DNA of 64,000 nucleotides from contig NZ_BBYM01000019.1 in NCBI RefSeq assembly GCF_001570405.1, positions 188,323 through 252,322 of the forward strand, given 5' to 3'. The notes under the pieces were generated by a model, which worked only from the letters and a program-made list of their open reading frames with translations, was not told the origin of the DNA and ran no database searches. Shown one piece after another: positions 25,601 through 34,335 of this stretch. The position numbers and the translations under genes are program-made. This stretch comes from Microtetraspora niveoalba. Lineage in GTDB: Bacteria; Actinomycetota; Actinomycetes; Streptosporangiales; Streptosporangiaceae. How positions within the stretch are numbered: the first letter of the stretch is position 1; each line of letters starts with the position of its first letter.

Positions 25601-26865
25601 TGAACGGCGAGACCGCCGCGGCGCGGGCCCTCGCCGCGACCGGCGTGACGATCCGCCCCGCCGGCCCGGACGACGCGGTCGCCGGCGTACGGCCGCGCTG
25701 GGTCGCGCTGCCCGAGACCCCGGATGAGATCGCGGCGGTGCTGCGGGCGAGCGCCGCCCACGACCTCGCCGTCGTCGCGGCCGGCGGCGGGACCAAGCTC
25801 CACTGGGGCGCCCCGCCCGAGCGGTGCGACGTGCTGGTCGACACCTGCTGCCTGAACGAGATCCTCGAACACGAGGCCGGTGACCTGGTGGTCCACGTCC
25901 AGGCGGGGGTGCCGGTCGAGACGCTGGCCCGGACGCTGGCCGGGAAAGGACAGGAGCTGGCCCTCGACCCGCCGCCGGACGGGGGCACCATCGGCGGGCT
26001 GCTCGCCACCGCGATCGCCGGCCCCCGCGCCTTCCGGTACGGCACCGCGCGCGACCTGCTCATCGGGATCACCGTCGTCCTCGCGGACGGCACGGTCGCC
26101 AAGGCGGGCGGCAAGGTCGTCAAGAACGTCGCGGGCTATGACCTGGGCAAGCTGTTCACCGGCTCGTACGGCACCCTCGGGGTGATCGCGGACGCGACGT
26201 TCCGGCTGCACCCCCTCCCGGCCGCCCGCGCGTGGGTGACCGCCGCCGGGACCGGGGAGATGTGGTCCGCCGGCATGGCGGACGAGATCGGCGCGATGGG
26301 CGCGGCCGTCGCCGGCTCGCAGGCCGAGCCGAGCGCGATCGAGCTCGACTGGCCCGACGTGAACGGCCCCTGCTCGGTCGCGGTCCTCGTCGAGGGGACG
26401 GCCGCCACGGAACGCGCCCAGGCCGTACGCGACCTGATGGGAGAGAAGGCGCAGGTCACGGACGACCCGCCGGAGTGGTGGGGGCGGCTCCCCCGGCCCG
26501 CCGAGGGTGTCCTGCTGGAGATCGGGACCGTGCCGTCGCGGCTTCCCGCCGTCTGCGCGCGCGCCTTCGTCGCGGCCGGCGCGACCGGCGCCCGCCCCGC
26601 CGTACGCGGGTCCCTGGGCTCGGGGGTGCTCCGCGTCGCGCTCCCCCGCGAGATCGGACCGGACGCGCTGGCGGCCTTCGTCGGCGCGCTCCGCGCCGAG
26701 GTCGGGGACGCGGGCCGGGTCGTCGTGCTCTCCGCGCCCGAGGACGTCGCGCGGGGCGTGGACCGGTGGGGGCACGTCGGCGCGCTCGCCCTCATGCGCC
26801 GGATCAAGGACCGTTTCGACCCCGATCGCCGGATGTCCCCCGGCCGGTTCGTGGGAGGGATCTGA
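25600..26865 (+). CDS. glcE: Glycolate oxidase FAD-binding subunit GlcE
   Basis: A 421-residue FAD-binding protein shorter than GlcD, with the PCMH motifs VAAGGGTKLHWG (about 60-71), GGTIGGLLATAIAGPRAFRYGTARDLLIG and KAGGKVVKNVAGYDLGKLFTGSYGTLGVI. The ATG shares its first base with the glcD stop. glcF starts two bases after its stop, so the three genes are one tightly coupled operon. It contributes flavin binding to the membrane glycolate dehydrogenase complex. Confidence 0.9.
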   Translation: MNGETAAARALAATGVTIRPAGPDDAVAGVRPRWVALPETPDEIAAVLRASAAHDLAVVAAGGGTKLHWGAPPERCDVLVDTCCLNEILEHEAGDLVVHVQAGVPVETLARTLAGKGQELALDPPPDGGTIGGLLATAIAGPRAFRYGTARDLLIGITVVLADGTVAKAGGKVVKNVAGYDLGKLFTGSYGTLGVIADATFRLHPLPAARAWVTAAGTGEMWSAGMADEIGAMGAAVAGSQAEPSAIELDWPDVNGPCSVAVLVEGTAATERAQAVRDLMGEKAQVTDDPPEWWGRLPRPAEGVLLEIGTVPSRLPAVCARAFVAAGATGARPAVRGSLGSGVLRVALPREIGPDALAAFVGALRAEVGDAGRVVVLSAPEDVARGVDRWGHVGALALMRRIKDRFDPDRRMSPGRFVGGI

Positions 26866-26867
26866 CC

Positions 26868-28109
26868 GTGGACCCCGAGCTGATCAAGGATTGCGTGCAC
26901 TGCGGGTTCTGCCTGCCCACCTGCCCGACGTACGTGCTCTGGGGCGAGGAGATGGACTCGCCGCGGGGCCGGATCCACCTCATGGCGCAGCATGTCGAGG
27001 GCACGCCGGTCACCCCGGAGATGGCGGGCCACTTCGACGCGTGCCTCGGCTGCATGGCATGCGTGACCGCCTGCCCGTCCGGCGTCCGTTACGACCGGCT
27101 CATCGAGCGGACCAGGGTCGTGGTGGAGCGGGAGCACGTCCGCGCCCCCGAGGACCGGGCGATCAGGGAGCTGGTCTTCGCGCTGTTCCCCTACCGGCGG
27201 CGGCTGCGGGCGATGCGCCTGCCGATGCGGCTGGCCGCGCGGCTGGAGCCGTTCCTCGACCGGGTGAACCCGTCCCTGGGCGCCATGGCCGAGCTCGTCC
27301 CCCCGCCCGCCCGGCCGGTACGGCTGCCGCCGCGCGTCCACGCGATCGGACGGCGCAGGGCGACGGTGGGGATGCTCACCGGATGCGTGCAGAGCCAGTT
27401 CTTCCCGCACGTCAACGCGGCGACGGCGCGCGTGCTCGCGATGGAGGGCTGCGACGTCGTGATCCCGCCGCGGCAGGGATGTTGCGGCGCGTTGTCGCTG
27501 CACTCGGGCCGGGACGCGCGGCGGTTCGCCAGGCGCACCATCGCGACGTTCGAGCGGGCCGGCGTGGACACGGTCGTCGTGAACGTTGCCGGCTGCGGGT
27601 CGAGCATGAAGGAGTACGCCGACGTGCTCAGGGACGAGCCCGGGGACTGGGTGGAGCGCGCCGAGGCGCTGCGGGTGCGCGACCTCGCCGAATACCTGGT
27701 CGAGCTGGGGCCGGTGGCCGCGCGCCATCCGCTTCCGGTCACCGTGGCCTACCACGACGCCTGCCACCTGGCGCACGCGCAGGGGGTGCGGTCCCAGCCC
27801 CGGGAGCTGCTGCGCGCGATCCCCGGCCTGGAACTCCGGGAAATAGCGGAGTCGTCCGTATGCTGCGGGTCTGCGGGGACCTATAACCTTTTCCAGCCGG
27901 GGCCCGCCCGCGAGCTGGGCGACCGCAAGGCCGCGCACGTCACGGCGACCGGCGCCGACGTGCTGGTCTCCGCGAACCCCGGCTGTTCCATGCAGATCGC
28001 GGCCGCCATGCGCAGGTCGGGGAAGGGCGAGACGAGGGTGGCGCACACCGCCGAGGTGCTCGACGCCAGCCTGCGCGGGCTCGGCGCCGGAGCGCTGGGA
28101 CGCCGATGA
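26868..28109 (+). CDS. glcF: Glycolate oxidase iron-sulfur subunit GlcF
   Basis: A 413-residue electron-transfer subunit. Two ferredoxin-type 4Fe-4S motifs (CVHCGFCLPTCP at about 9-20 and CLGCMACVTACP at about 59-70) precede two cysteine-rich CCG domains (RQGCCGAL and SSVCCGSAGTYNLF). It passes electrons from GlcD/E to quinone. The start is GTG at 26868 with GGGAGGG ten bases upstream. Confidence 0.93.
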   Translation: MDPELIKDCVHCGFCLPTCPTYVLWGEEMDSPRGRIHLMAQHVEGTPVTPEMAGHFDACLGCMACVTACPSGVRYDRLIERTRVVVEREHVRAPEDRAIRELVFALFPYRRRLRAMRLPMRLAARLEPFLDRVNPSLGAMAELVPPPARPVRLPPRVHAIGRRRATVGMLTGCVQSQFFPHVNAATARVLAMEGCDVVIPPRQGCCGALSLHSGRDARRFARRTIATFERAGVDTVVVNVAGCGSSMKEYADVLRDEPGDWVERAEALRVRDLAEYLVELGPVAARHPLPVTVAYHDACHLAHAQGVRSQPRELLRAIPGLELREIAESSVCCGSAGTYNLFQPGPARELGDRKAAHVTATGADVLVSANPGCSMQIAAAMRRSGKGETRVAHTAEVLDASLRGLGAGALGRR

Positions 28110-28206
28110 GCCGGCCGTCTCGCCGCTCTCGCCTCCGTCCTCCGGTGGCCGCCCGACGAGGAGACGGCGTGAGTCTCTTGAGCATCGACACGAGGACGGT
28201 GCGCCG

Positions 28207-28941
28207 GTGAGCGTGCAGAGCGTCGACCGGGCGCTCGACGTGCTGGAGGCGCTGGCCGGCCACGGCGGCGCGGCCGGGCTGTCGGAGATCGCGGCCCGGA
28301 CCGGCCTGCCGTACGGCACGATCCACCGGCTGCTGCAGACGCTGCTCGCCCGCGGCTACGTCCGGCAGGAGACCGACCGCAGATACGCCCTGGGCGGCGC
28401 GCTCGTGCGGATGGGCGGGGCGGCCGAGCGCATGGTCGCCACCTGGGCGGAGCCGTACCTCGCGAAGATGGTCGAGCTGTCCGGCGAGACCGCCAACATG
28501 GCGGTGCTGGAGGGCGACTTCGTGGTCTATGTCGCGCAGGTGCCGTCGCCGCGGCGGCTGCGGATGTTCGCCGAGGTCGGGCGGCGGGTGCTCCCGCACA
28601 GCACGGCGGTGGGCAAGGTGCTGCTGGCCGACCGGCCGGACGCGGCGGCCGTCCTCGGCCGCACCGGCCTGCCGCGCCGCACCGACCGGACGATCACCGT
28701 GGCGGACGAGCTGCTGGCCGAGATCGGCCGGGTGCGCGAGCGCGGATACGCCATGGACCTGGGCGAGGAGGAGAGCGGCGTGCACTGCCTCGCCGTGCCG
28801 GTGCGCGGCGGCGGCCGGGTGCTGGCGGCGATGTCGGTCTCCGGGCCGGCCGAGCGGATCGACGCGCACGACCGCGAGGAGCTGGCCGCCTCCCTGCGCG
28901 CCGTGGCGGACGACTTCGGCTCCTCGGTCTTCGGCGCCTGA
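28207..28941 (+). CDS. IclR family transcriptional regulator
   Basis: A 244-residue IclR regulator: N-terminal winged helix-turn-helix (about 1-65, SVDRALDVLEAL and GLSEIAARTGLPYGTIHRLLQTL) and C-terminal effector domain (HSTAVGKVLLADRP, GYAMDLGEEESGVHCLAVPV). Its position about 100 bp after glcDEF, in the same direction, suggests it controls glycolate/glyoxylate genes. The dyad upstream of malate synthase is a candidate site. The start is GTG at 28207, preceded by an AGGACGG-like site. Confidence 0.9.
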   Translation: MSVQSVDRALDVLEALAGHGGAAGLSEIAARTGLPYGTIHRLLQTLLARGYVRQETDRRYALGGALVRMGGAAERMVATWAEPYLAKMVELSGETANMAVLEGDFVVYVAQVPSPRRLRMFAEVGRRVLPHSTAVGKVLLADRPDAAAVLGRTGLPRRTDRTITVADELLAEIGRVRERGYAMDLGEEESGVHCLAVPVRGGGRVLAAMSVSGPAERIDAHDREELAASLRAVADDFGSSVFGA

Positions 28942-28975
28942 CCCATCCGGCCCCGTCCTCGGCGAGGATGGGCAC

Positions 28976-29191
28976 ATGTGCCGAAGCATCAAGACCCTGC
29001 GCCCGCCCTTCACCGACGAGGTCACCGACGACGACATCAGGGCCGCGGCGCTGCAGTACGTCAGGAAGATCTCGGGGTTCCGCGCCCCGGCCGCGCACAA
29101 CGCCGCCGCGTTCGAGCAGGCCGTCGACGCGATCACCCGGGCCAGCGCCGACCTGCTCGCCTCGATCGAGGTGCGCGGCGCCCGGTCGTAG
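28976..29191 (+). CDS. Small DUF2277 family protein
   Basis: A 71-residue protein starting MCRSIKTLRPPF, the characteristic opening of DUF2277, then TDDDIRAAALQYVRKISGFRAPAA. It is predicted helical and cytoplasmic. The function of the family is unknown. It begins 34 bp after the IclR gene in the same direction and may be cotranscribed. The ATG at 28976 is set by the conserved N-terminus. Confidence 0.8.
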   Translation: MCRSIKTLRPPFTDEVTDDDIRAAALQYVRKISGFRAPAAHNAAAFEQAVDAITRASADLLASIEVRGARS

Positions 29192-29255
29192 CCCGGCGGG
29201 GCCGGGCAGGTGACGTACAAGCGGGGCCCAAGTCACCCTGCCGACACTTGGTGGC

Positions 29256-29927
29256 ATGGGATTCCTTTCCGATTTCTTCCTGGCGCGGCAGCTCCGCAAG
29301 GGGCCGACCCTGCTCCTGCCGTACATCCCCGACCCGGCAGCGGTGCTGGAGACCGTGCGGCTGCACGCCCCCGAGGCCGGGCCGTACGGCGACGGCCTGA
29401 AGGCCGGCGACAACGTGTGGCTGCGCGGGCCGATCGCGCTCACGCCGGAGCTGGCCGCCAAGGCGGGCATTCCGCTGGGGTGGCAGGCCGCCTATGTCGC
29501 GGGCAACATCGACGACGAGACGGGCGGCGGATACGACCTGCCCATGGCCCTGACGGCCGGCCTGGCCGAGCGGTTGAAGGGCCAGGTGCATCCGCGTGAG
29601 CCGGAGCCCCCGGCGGACCTGGCCGAGGTCACGGGCGGGCGGCCGGTCCCGGTCGCCGACCTCGTCGAGTCGCTCGCCGACGAGCTGCCCGGACTGACCG
29701 CCCGCGCCGTGGCCGAGGGCGTCACCCTGCTGACCTGCGAGGGGAGCCCCGTGGAGATCCTCGTCGAGGAGGACGAGGACGAGACCGGCTACACGATCTG
29801 CGTGGACGACGGCGTGACCGGCCCCGGCCTCATCGGTACGGCCCGCCGCGCGGCCCTGGTCATCGCCGGACGCGGCGGCGGGATCGCCAGGGACCACAAC
29901 GGGTTCCTGATCCGGGAGACGGACTGA
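29256..29927 (+). CDS. Uncharacterised 223-residue protein
   Basis: No family recognised. It opens MGFLSDFFLARQLRKGP and is soluble, with no signal peptide or membrane segment. It has an acidic patch (EILVEEDEDETG, about 169-180) and alternating strand/helix character. Codon use and GC-rich third positions match its neighbours, and a terminator with a T-tract follows, both supporting a real gene. No ribosome-binding site is obvious before the ATG at 29256. Confidence 0.65.
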   Translation: MGFLSDFFLARQLRKGPTLLLPYIPDPAAVLETVRLHAPEAGPYGDGLKAGDNVWLRGPIALTPELAAKAGIPLGWQAAYVAGNIDDETGGGYDLPMALTAGLAERLKGQVHPREPEPPADLAEVTGGRPVPVADLVESLADELPGLTARAVAEGVTLLTCEGSPVEILVEEDEDETGYTICVDDGVTGPGLIGTARRAALVIAGRGGGIARDHNGFLIRETD

Positions 29928-29930
29928 CCT

Positions 29931-29968
29931 CCCGCCACCGCCGGAGGGGGTCCGGCGGCGGGTATTTT
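29931..29968 (+). terminator. Intrinsic terminator with T-rich tail
   Basis: CCCGCCACCGCCGG (29931-29944) pairs with CCGGCGGCGGG (29952-29962), leaving a 3-base bulge, and is followed by TATTTT (29963-29968). It is one of the few stems here with a T-rich tail. It directly follows the 29256 gene's stop. Confidence 0.75.
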
Positions 29969-30148
29969 CGGGGGCGCGTCCACCGGCGGAACAGAAGGGG
30001 AACTCGATCCGCGCGGGCGGCGGAGAAGAGGTGAAGGGCGCGCGGGCGCCCGCCTATCGCTGGAAGGATCGATCCTCCCCATGCCCACCGACGCCGGGGG
30101 TCCACCCCCGACACTCCTCTCAGAAGCCGGCGCGAACGGTCGGAAAAG

Positions 30149-30793
30149 GTGGTGAGCTCGACGGCTCCGCGTCCCTGGGGGCCGGTGTCCGCTCCGCGCG
30201 CCCAGTACGTCGAGACGGACGACCGCAGCGACGCCGGGCTGATCCGCGCCTCGCTGGACAGGCCGGAGGAGTTCTCCGGAGTGTTCGACCGGCACGCGGA
30301 CGAGATCCACGCCTATGTCTCCCGCCGTCTCGGGCCGGAGCTCGGCCAGGCCGACGACGTGACCGCGGAGGCGTTCCTCGTCGCGTTCCGCAAGCGACAC
30401 AGGTACGACCTGAGCCGCCCGGACGCCCGGCCCTGGCTGTACGGCATCGCGGGCAAGCTGATCTCCGGGCATCGCCGCTCCGAGACGCGCCGGCTCAGGT
30501 CGCTGGCCAAGGCCGCGGGCGGCGCCGACGGATCCGGCGCCACGCTCCACGAGGAGGAGCGCAGCGCCGAACGGGCGAGTGCCGCCGCGATGCGTCCCGC
30601 GCTCGCCGCCGCCCTGGCGCGGCTGTCCGCGGCCGAGCGGGACCTGCTCCTGCTCGTCGCCTGGGCCGACCTCACCTACGAGGAGACGGCCGAAGCCCTC
30701 AAGATCCCGATCGGCACGGTCCGCTCCCGGTTGCACCGGGTCAGGGCGAAGCTCCGCCGCCACCTCCACATTTCCGAGGAGTCACCCGCATGA
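30149..30793 (+). CDS. ECF-type RNA polymerase sigma factor
   Basis: A 214-residue sigma-70 family protein: region 2 (about 38-105, FDRHADEIHAYVSRRLG through ARPWLYGIAGKLISGHRR) and region 4 (about 145-200, LSAAERDLLLLVAWADLTYEETAEALKIPIGTVRSRLHRVRAKL). GGAAAAGG precedes two adjacent GTG codons (30149 and 30152); either may start it. The stop overlaps the next gene in an ATGA, typical of a sigma factor coupled to its membrane partner. Confidence 0.88.
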   Translation: MVSSTAPRPWGPVSAPRAQYVETDDRSDAGLIRASLDRPEEFSGVFDRHADEIHAYVSRRLGPELGQADDVTAEAFLVAFRKRHRYDLSRPDARPWLYGIAGKLISGHRRSETRRLRSLAKAAGGADGSGATLHEEERSAERASAAAMRPALAAALARLSAAERDLLLLVAWADLTYEETAEALKIPIGTVRSRLHRVRAKLRRHLHISEESPA

Positions 30794-31848
30794 ACGACGA
30801 GATCGGCATGATCCGGCAGGCCCGGCCGGAGGCGGCGCCGTACTCGCAGGAGGCCAAACTCGCCGCCCGGCGCGCCCTGACCGGCCCGGCCGCGCGGCGG
30901 CGCAGGCCGTACGGCATCGTGCTCGCCGGAGCGCTCGCGGTGGCGGCGGCGAGCGTCGTCGCGGTCGGCACGTTCGTCCCCGGCACGAGGGACGCCGGGA
31001 CGGGCCCCGTGAGCACGGCGAGCGCCGGCGGGCCGGCCGCGGTCACCCTGCCGAAGATCGCGAAGATGTCGGCGGAGGAGGTGCTCGGCCGGGCCGCCGA
31101 CGCGGTGACCGACCTGCGCCCGCGCGACGACCAGTTCATCAAGGTCACGTCCCAGACGATGTACGGGGCGTTCCACGTCGGTCTGGATCCTCGAAGCGGC
31201 GATCAGGTGGATGAGAACCGCTACCTCTACCGGACCAAGCGGACGATCTGGCTCTCGGCGGACGGGACGAAGGACGGCGCGCTCAAGATCGAGCGTCTGG
31301 CGCCGCGCGCCTACCCTGGTTGGCCGCTTCCCGAGGAGGCGAACAGGGAGAAGCCGGGCACCGAGTGGAACAGGTTGCCCACCTGCGGCCACGTCTCCGA
31401 GACGGCGTACACCAGCCTGAAGAAGCTGCCGGAGGACGCCGAGGGCATGCGGGCCTACCTGTACTCCAGGGAGCACGGCGACAGGCCGGCGGACGCCGCC
31501 GCCTGGACGGCCGTCGGCGACCTGCTCAGGGAGACGTACATGCCGGCCGCGCAGCGCGCCGCGCTGTTCAAGGCGGCGGCGACGATCCCCGGCGTCACCG
31601 TCACCGAGGACGCCGAGGACGCGGCCGGCCGCAAGGGCATCGGCGTCGGACGGGTGTCGCTCGGCGTCCGCGAGGACATCGTCTTCCACCCCGAGACGTA
31701 CGAGCTGCTGGGCGAGCGCGGCATCGTGGTGGACGAGAAGGAGGCCAAGGCACCGCTCGGCAGCCTGGTCGCGTCCACGGCCCAGCTCACGATCGCGGTC
31801 GAGGACGAGGCGCCCGAGGTCGACGACCCGCACGTGGGCTGCGGCTGA
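30790..31848 (+). CDS. CU044_5270-type membrane-anchored protein coupled to ECF sigma factor
   Basis: A 352-residue protein with a short cytoplasmic N-terminus (1-40), one membrane segment (about 41-63) and a large extracytoplasmic domain. This layout matches the CU044_5270 family that accompanies ECF sigma factors in actinomycetes. The cytoplasmic part lacks the zinc anti-sigma HxxxCxxC motif, so direct sigma binding is unproven. The outer domain contains DQFIKVTSQT, AYPGWPLPEE, AQRAALFKAAATIPG and VFHPETYELLGE, also family-like. The ATGA overlap with the sigma gene implies coupled expression and a role in sensing or output. Confidence 0.75.
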   Translation: MNDEIGMIRQARPEAAPYSQEAKLAARRALTGPAARRRRPYGIVLAGALAVAAASVVAVGTFVPGTRDAGTGPVSTASAGGPAAVTLPKIAKMSAEEVLGRAADAVTDLRPRDDQFIKVTSQTMYGAFHVGLDPRSGDQVDENRYLYRTKRTIWLSADGTKDGALKIERLAPRAYPGWPLPEEANREKPGTEWNRLPTCGHVSETAYTSLKKLPEDAEGMRAYLYSREHGDRPADAAAWTAVGDLLRETYMPAAQRAALFKAAATIPGVTVTEDAEDAAGRKGIGVGRVSLGVREDIVFHPETYELLGERGIVVDEKEAKAPLGSLVASTAQLTIAVEDEAPEVDDPHVGCG

Positions 31849-31879
31849 TCTCCGGCTTCCGGCCGCCCGCATGACCTGA

Positions 31880-31912
31880 GGGCCCGCTCCGCATGGCCAT
31901 GGGAGCGGGCCC
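31880..31912. terminator. 11-bp stem-loop between convergent genes
   Basis: GGGCCCGCTCC (31880-31890) pairs exactly with GGAGCGGGCCC (31902-31912) across an 11-base loop. It lies between the sigma-partner gene and the convergent HNH lipoprotein gene, closer to the former. Confidence 0.65.
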
Positions 31913-32081
31913 CCGGCATGTCCGTCCGCCCCGGCTCGGGTACGGGGGCCACCGGGAGCGTGGCGAGCGGATCCGGACGGGCACACCACCCTCGGCCGCG
32001 GTCCCTCGGAGCGGGTGGCACGGCCCGAGTGCGGGCCGGATGTGCGGGACGGAGCGGCCGCCGGTCGTCACCCGGGCCGGT

Positions 32082-32852
32082 TCAGGCGCACTGCTCCAGC
32101 ATGATCTCCTTGTCCTCGGGGGTCACCGGCAGGTCGTACTTGAGGGCGACCTGGGCGAACCTCACCGCGTACGAGCAGCGGATCTCGGGGATCGGCGGGA
32201 GCCAGTCGGCGGGGCCCGAGTCGCTCTTGGACGAGTTCATCGATCCGTCGACGGGCAGGAGGTTGAGCGGGTCGTTGGCGATCTGCTTCCGCTTGACGTC
32301 GCTCCACCGGGACGCGCCCATCTGCCAGTCGTACGAGAGCGGCATGACGTGGTCGATCTGGACCTCGGCGGCCTTCTCCTTGCGCCAGTCGATCGTCTTG
32401 CCGGTGTAGGGGTCGTCCAGGGTCATGGAGACCAGGATGCAGGTGGATCCTTCGCGATACTTCAGCTTCTGACCGTCCCGGCGGAGCAGGTCGTTACGGG
32501 TGTCGCAGCCGTTCCGGCCGAACGGCACGTCGTCCACGCTGTCGGCCCACGCGTACCCGAACTTGTTCCGGTCGTATCCATCCTTGCTGCCGCGCTTCTT
32601 GGTCGCGACCTTCTCGATGACCTCGCGGGCCTTCGCCTTCTCCTTCGCCGCCGTGATGGGCGCGAGTCCCGGTCTGGTCCCGTCGGGGTTGTCCAGCGGG
32701 CTGGCCCCCCGCCCGCTCCCGCCGGCCTTCGGCGGGGCGCTCTTGGCGAGGTGATCGACTCCGATGTCCTCTGTGTCCAGCGGCCCGCATCCCGCGAGTA
32801 CGGCCGCCACCATCGAGAAACCGAGGATCGCCCTGGATCCACGTGCCCGCAT
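32082..32852 (-). CDS. Secreted HNH-type nuclease lipoprotein (DUF1524-like)
   Basis: A 256-residue protein with a signal peptide and lipobox ending at C22 (AAVLAGC), a Gly/Pro-rich linker (about 38-60), and a C-terminal HNH fold: YREGSTCILVSM, then VQIDHVMPLSYDWQMGASRW with the catalytic D-H pair near 167-168, NDPLNLLPVDGSMNSSKSD and C-terminal cysteines. It resembles the GmrSD/DUF1524-type secreted nucleases common in actinobacteria. Surface anchoring suggests degradation of external DNA for nutrients or defence; this is inference. GGGGTGG just upstream fixes the ATG at 32852. Confidence 0.82.
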   Translation of the reverse strand: MRARGSRAILGFSMVAAVLAGCGPLDTEDIGVDHLAKSAPPKAGGSGRGASPLDNPDGTRPGLAPITAAKEKAKAREVIEKVATKKRGSKDGYDRNKFGYAWADSVDDVPFGRNGCDTRNDLLRRDGQKLKYREGSTCILVSMTLDDPYTGKTIDWRKEKAAEVQIDHVMPLSYDWQMGASRWSDVKRKQIANDPLNLLPVDGSMNSSKSDSGPADWLPPIPEIRCSYAVRFAQVALKYDLPVTPEDKEIMLEQCA

Positions 32853-32874
32853 TGCCACCCCTAGGTCAAGAAAT

Positions 32875-32902
32875 TTCCTACCTAGGTATAGCAAAGGGTC
32901 AA
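32875..32902 (-). promoter_or_regulatory. Possible promoter of the HNH lipoprotein gene
   Basis: On the minus strand TTGACC (32897-32902) and TAGGAA (32875-32880) lie 16 bp apart, in a notably AT-rich stretch. A CTTGACCTAGG segment follows between it and the start codon. The -10 match is imperfect. Confidence 0.3.
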
Positions 32903-32956
32903 GAAATAGTAATTATCGGCAAATGTCAGGTTTTGTAGTCAAGCTGGACATCGACC

Positions 32957-34288
32957 TCACTGAGGCGCGGAAGCCCCGGGAGCAGCTCCCGCGGAAGCCG
33001 GGGCCGCGGAAGGGGACTCCGGGGAATCGGGCGCCGCGGAGGCCGATGCCGTGGGAGCGGATGCCGCGGAAGCCGATGCCGTAGGGGACGCCGCGGGAGC
33101 GGACGCCTGGGCGGGCGTGGAGCCGCGACGCCACCCGCCGAGCAGGGCGCGGAAGGCCAGCCCGGCCGCGAGCCCCCAGAACGCGGCACCGATGCCGAAC
33201 GGAGCGATCCCCGACGCGGTGACCACGAACGTGACCACGGCCGCGTCGCGTTCCCTCGCGTCCGCCACGGCGGCCTGGACCGCCGACCCGAGGGTGGCGA
33301 GCAGCGCCAGCCCCGCCACCGTCTCGATCAGCAGCGGCGGCGACGCGGCGATCAGTGAGACGGTCAGCCCGATGGACAGGCCGAGCACGATGTAGACGAC
33401 GCCCCCCGTCACGGAGGCGATCCAGCGCCGATCGCGGTCGGGGTGGGCGTCCGGTCCCGCGGCCAGCGCCGTGGTGATCGCCGCGAGGTTGACGGCGTGC
33501 CCGCCGAAGGGGGCCACGGCCATCGTGGCGAGCCCCGTCGTCGTCAGGATCGGCCGCAGGCTCGGGTGATAGCCGTACGTCGCGAGCATGCTCATCCCGG
33601 CCACGTTCTGGGACGCCATCGTGACGATGAACAGCGGGATCGCGATGCCGACCAGGGCCCCGACGGAGAACGAGGGCGCCTCGACGGTGACAGCGGGCCA
33701 GAGTCCTCCGGCGTTCCCGGCCCTGGGCTGGGTGAGCAGGATGACGGCGACGGCGACGAGCAGCGCGCCCGGCACCGCCCATCTCCTGGCGAAGCGGAAC
33801 AGCACCGCCCAGGCGACGACGATCGGGATCGCCGGCCCCGGGAACCGTACGACCGCCTGGACGGGGGCCAGGCACAGCGGCAGCAGGACCCCGGCGAGCA
33901 TGGCACCGGCCAGCGGGGCGGGGATGGCGTGCAGCAGGCGGCTGAACCGGTCGGACAGCCCGGCCAGGACGAACAGCAGGCCGGTGACGGCGAAGGCGCC
34001 CAGGGCGGTGCGATAGTCGGCCCGGTGGTCCGCCCCGTCCGCCCCGACCGACACCAGCAGGGCGGCCCCCGGCGTCGACCAGGCGACGCTCATCGGCATC
34101 CGGTAACGCAGCCCGAGCCCGATCCCGAGAAGGCCCATCGCGAGGCACAACACGAGCAGCCCGGACGCGGCCTGTGCCTGGTCGGCCCCGACGGCGCGCA
34201 GCCCGGCCAGCACCACGGCGAACGAGCTGGCGAAGCCCACGATCGCGAGGACCACCCCGGCCAGGATCGGCTGTAGCACGCGCCCCAT
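32957..34288 (-). CDS. benE: BenE-type benzoate/H+ symporter family permease
   Basis: A 443-residue membrane protein with about 11-12 hydrophobic segments up to residue 390. Family features include GLRYRMPMSVAWSTPGAALL, HAIPAPLAGAMLAGVLLPLC, PLFIVTMASQNVAGMSML and PFGGHAVNLAAITTALAAG, typical of BenE transporters. The last 50 residues are a repetitive Ala/Ser/Pro tail (DNA of 9-bp repeats), which is unusual for the family. No benzoate catabolic genes are nearby, so the substrate may be another aromatic acid. It diverges from the XRE-cupin regulator across two palindromes. Confidence 0.88.
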   Translation of the reverse strand: MGRVLQPILAGVVLAIVGFASSFAVVLAGLRAVGADQAQAASGLLVLCLAMGLLGIGLGLRYRMPMSVAWSTPGAALLVSVGADGADHRADYRTALGAFAVTGLLFVLAGLSDRFSRLLHAIPAPLAGAMLAGVLLPLCLAPVQAVVRFPGPAIPIVVAWAVLFRFARRWAVPGALLVAVAVILLTQPRAGNAGGLWPAVTVEAPSFSVGALVGIAIPLFIVTMASQNVAGMSMLATYGYHPSLRPILTTTGLATMAVAPFGGHAVNLAAITTALAAGPDAHPDRDRRWIASVTGGVVYIVLGLSIGLTVSLIAASPPLLIETVAGLALLATLGSAVQAAVADARERDAAVVTFVVTASGIAPFGIGAAFWGLAAGLAFRALLGGWRRGSTPAQASAPAASPTASASAASAPTASASAAPDSPESPSAAPASAGAAPGASAPQ

Positions 34289-34300
34289 GACAGAACTCCG

Positions 34301-34322
34301 TTCGTTCCGTATACGGAACGAA
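34301..34322. promoter_or_regulatory. Operator 1: perfect 22-bp palindrome
   Basis: Half-site TTCGTTCCGTA is repeated as its exact inverse complement across the centre at 34311/34312. It lies 13-34 bp upstream of the benE start. Its core CGTTCCGNATACGGAACG matches operator 2. Confidence 0.8.
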
Positions 34323-34335
34323 GCTTACGCCCCCG

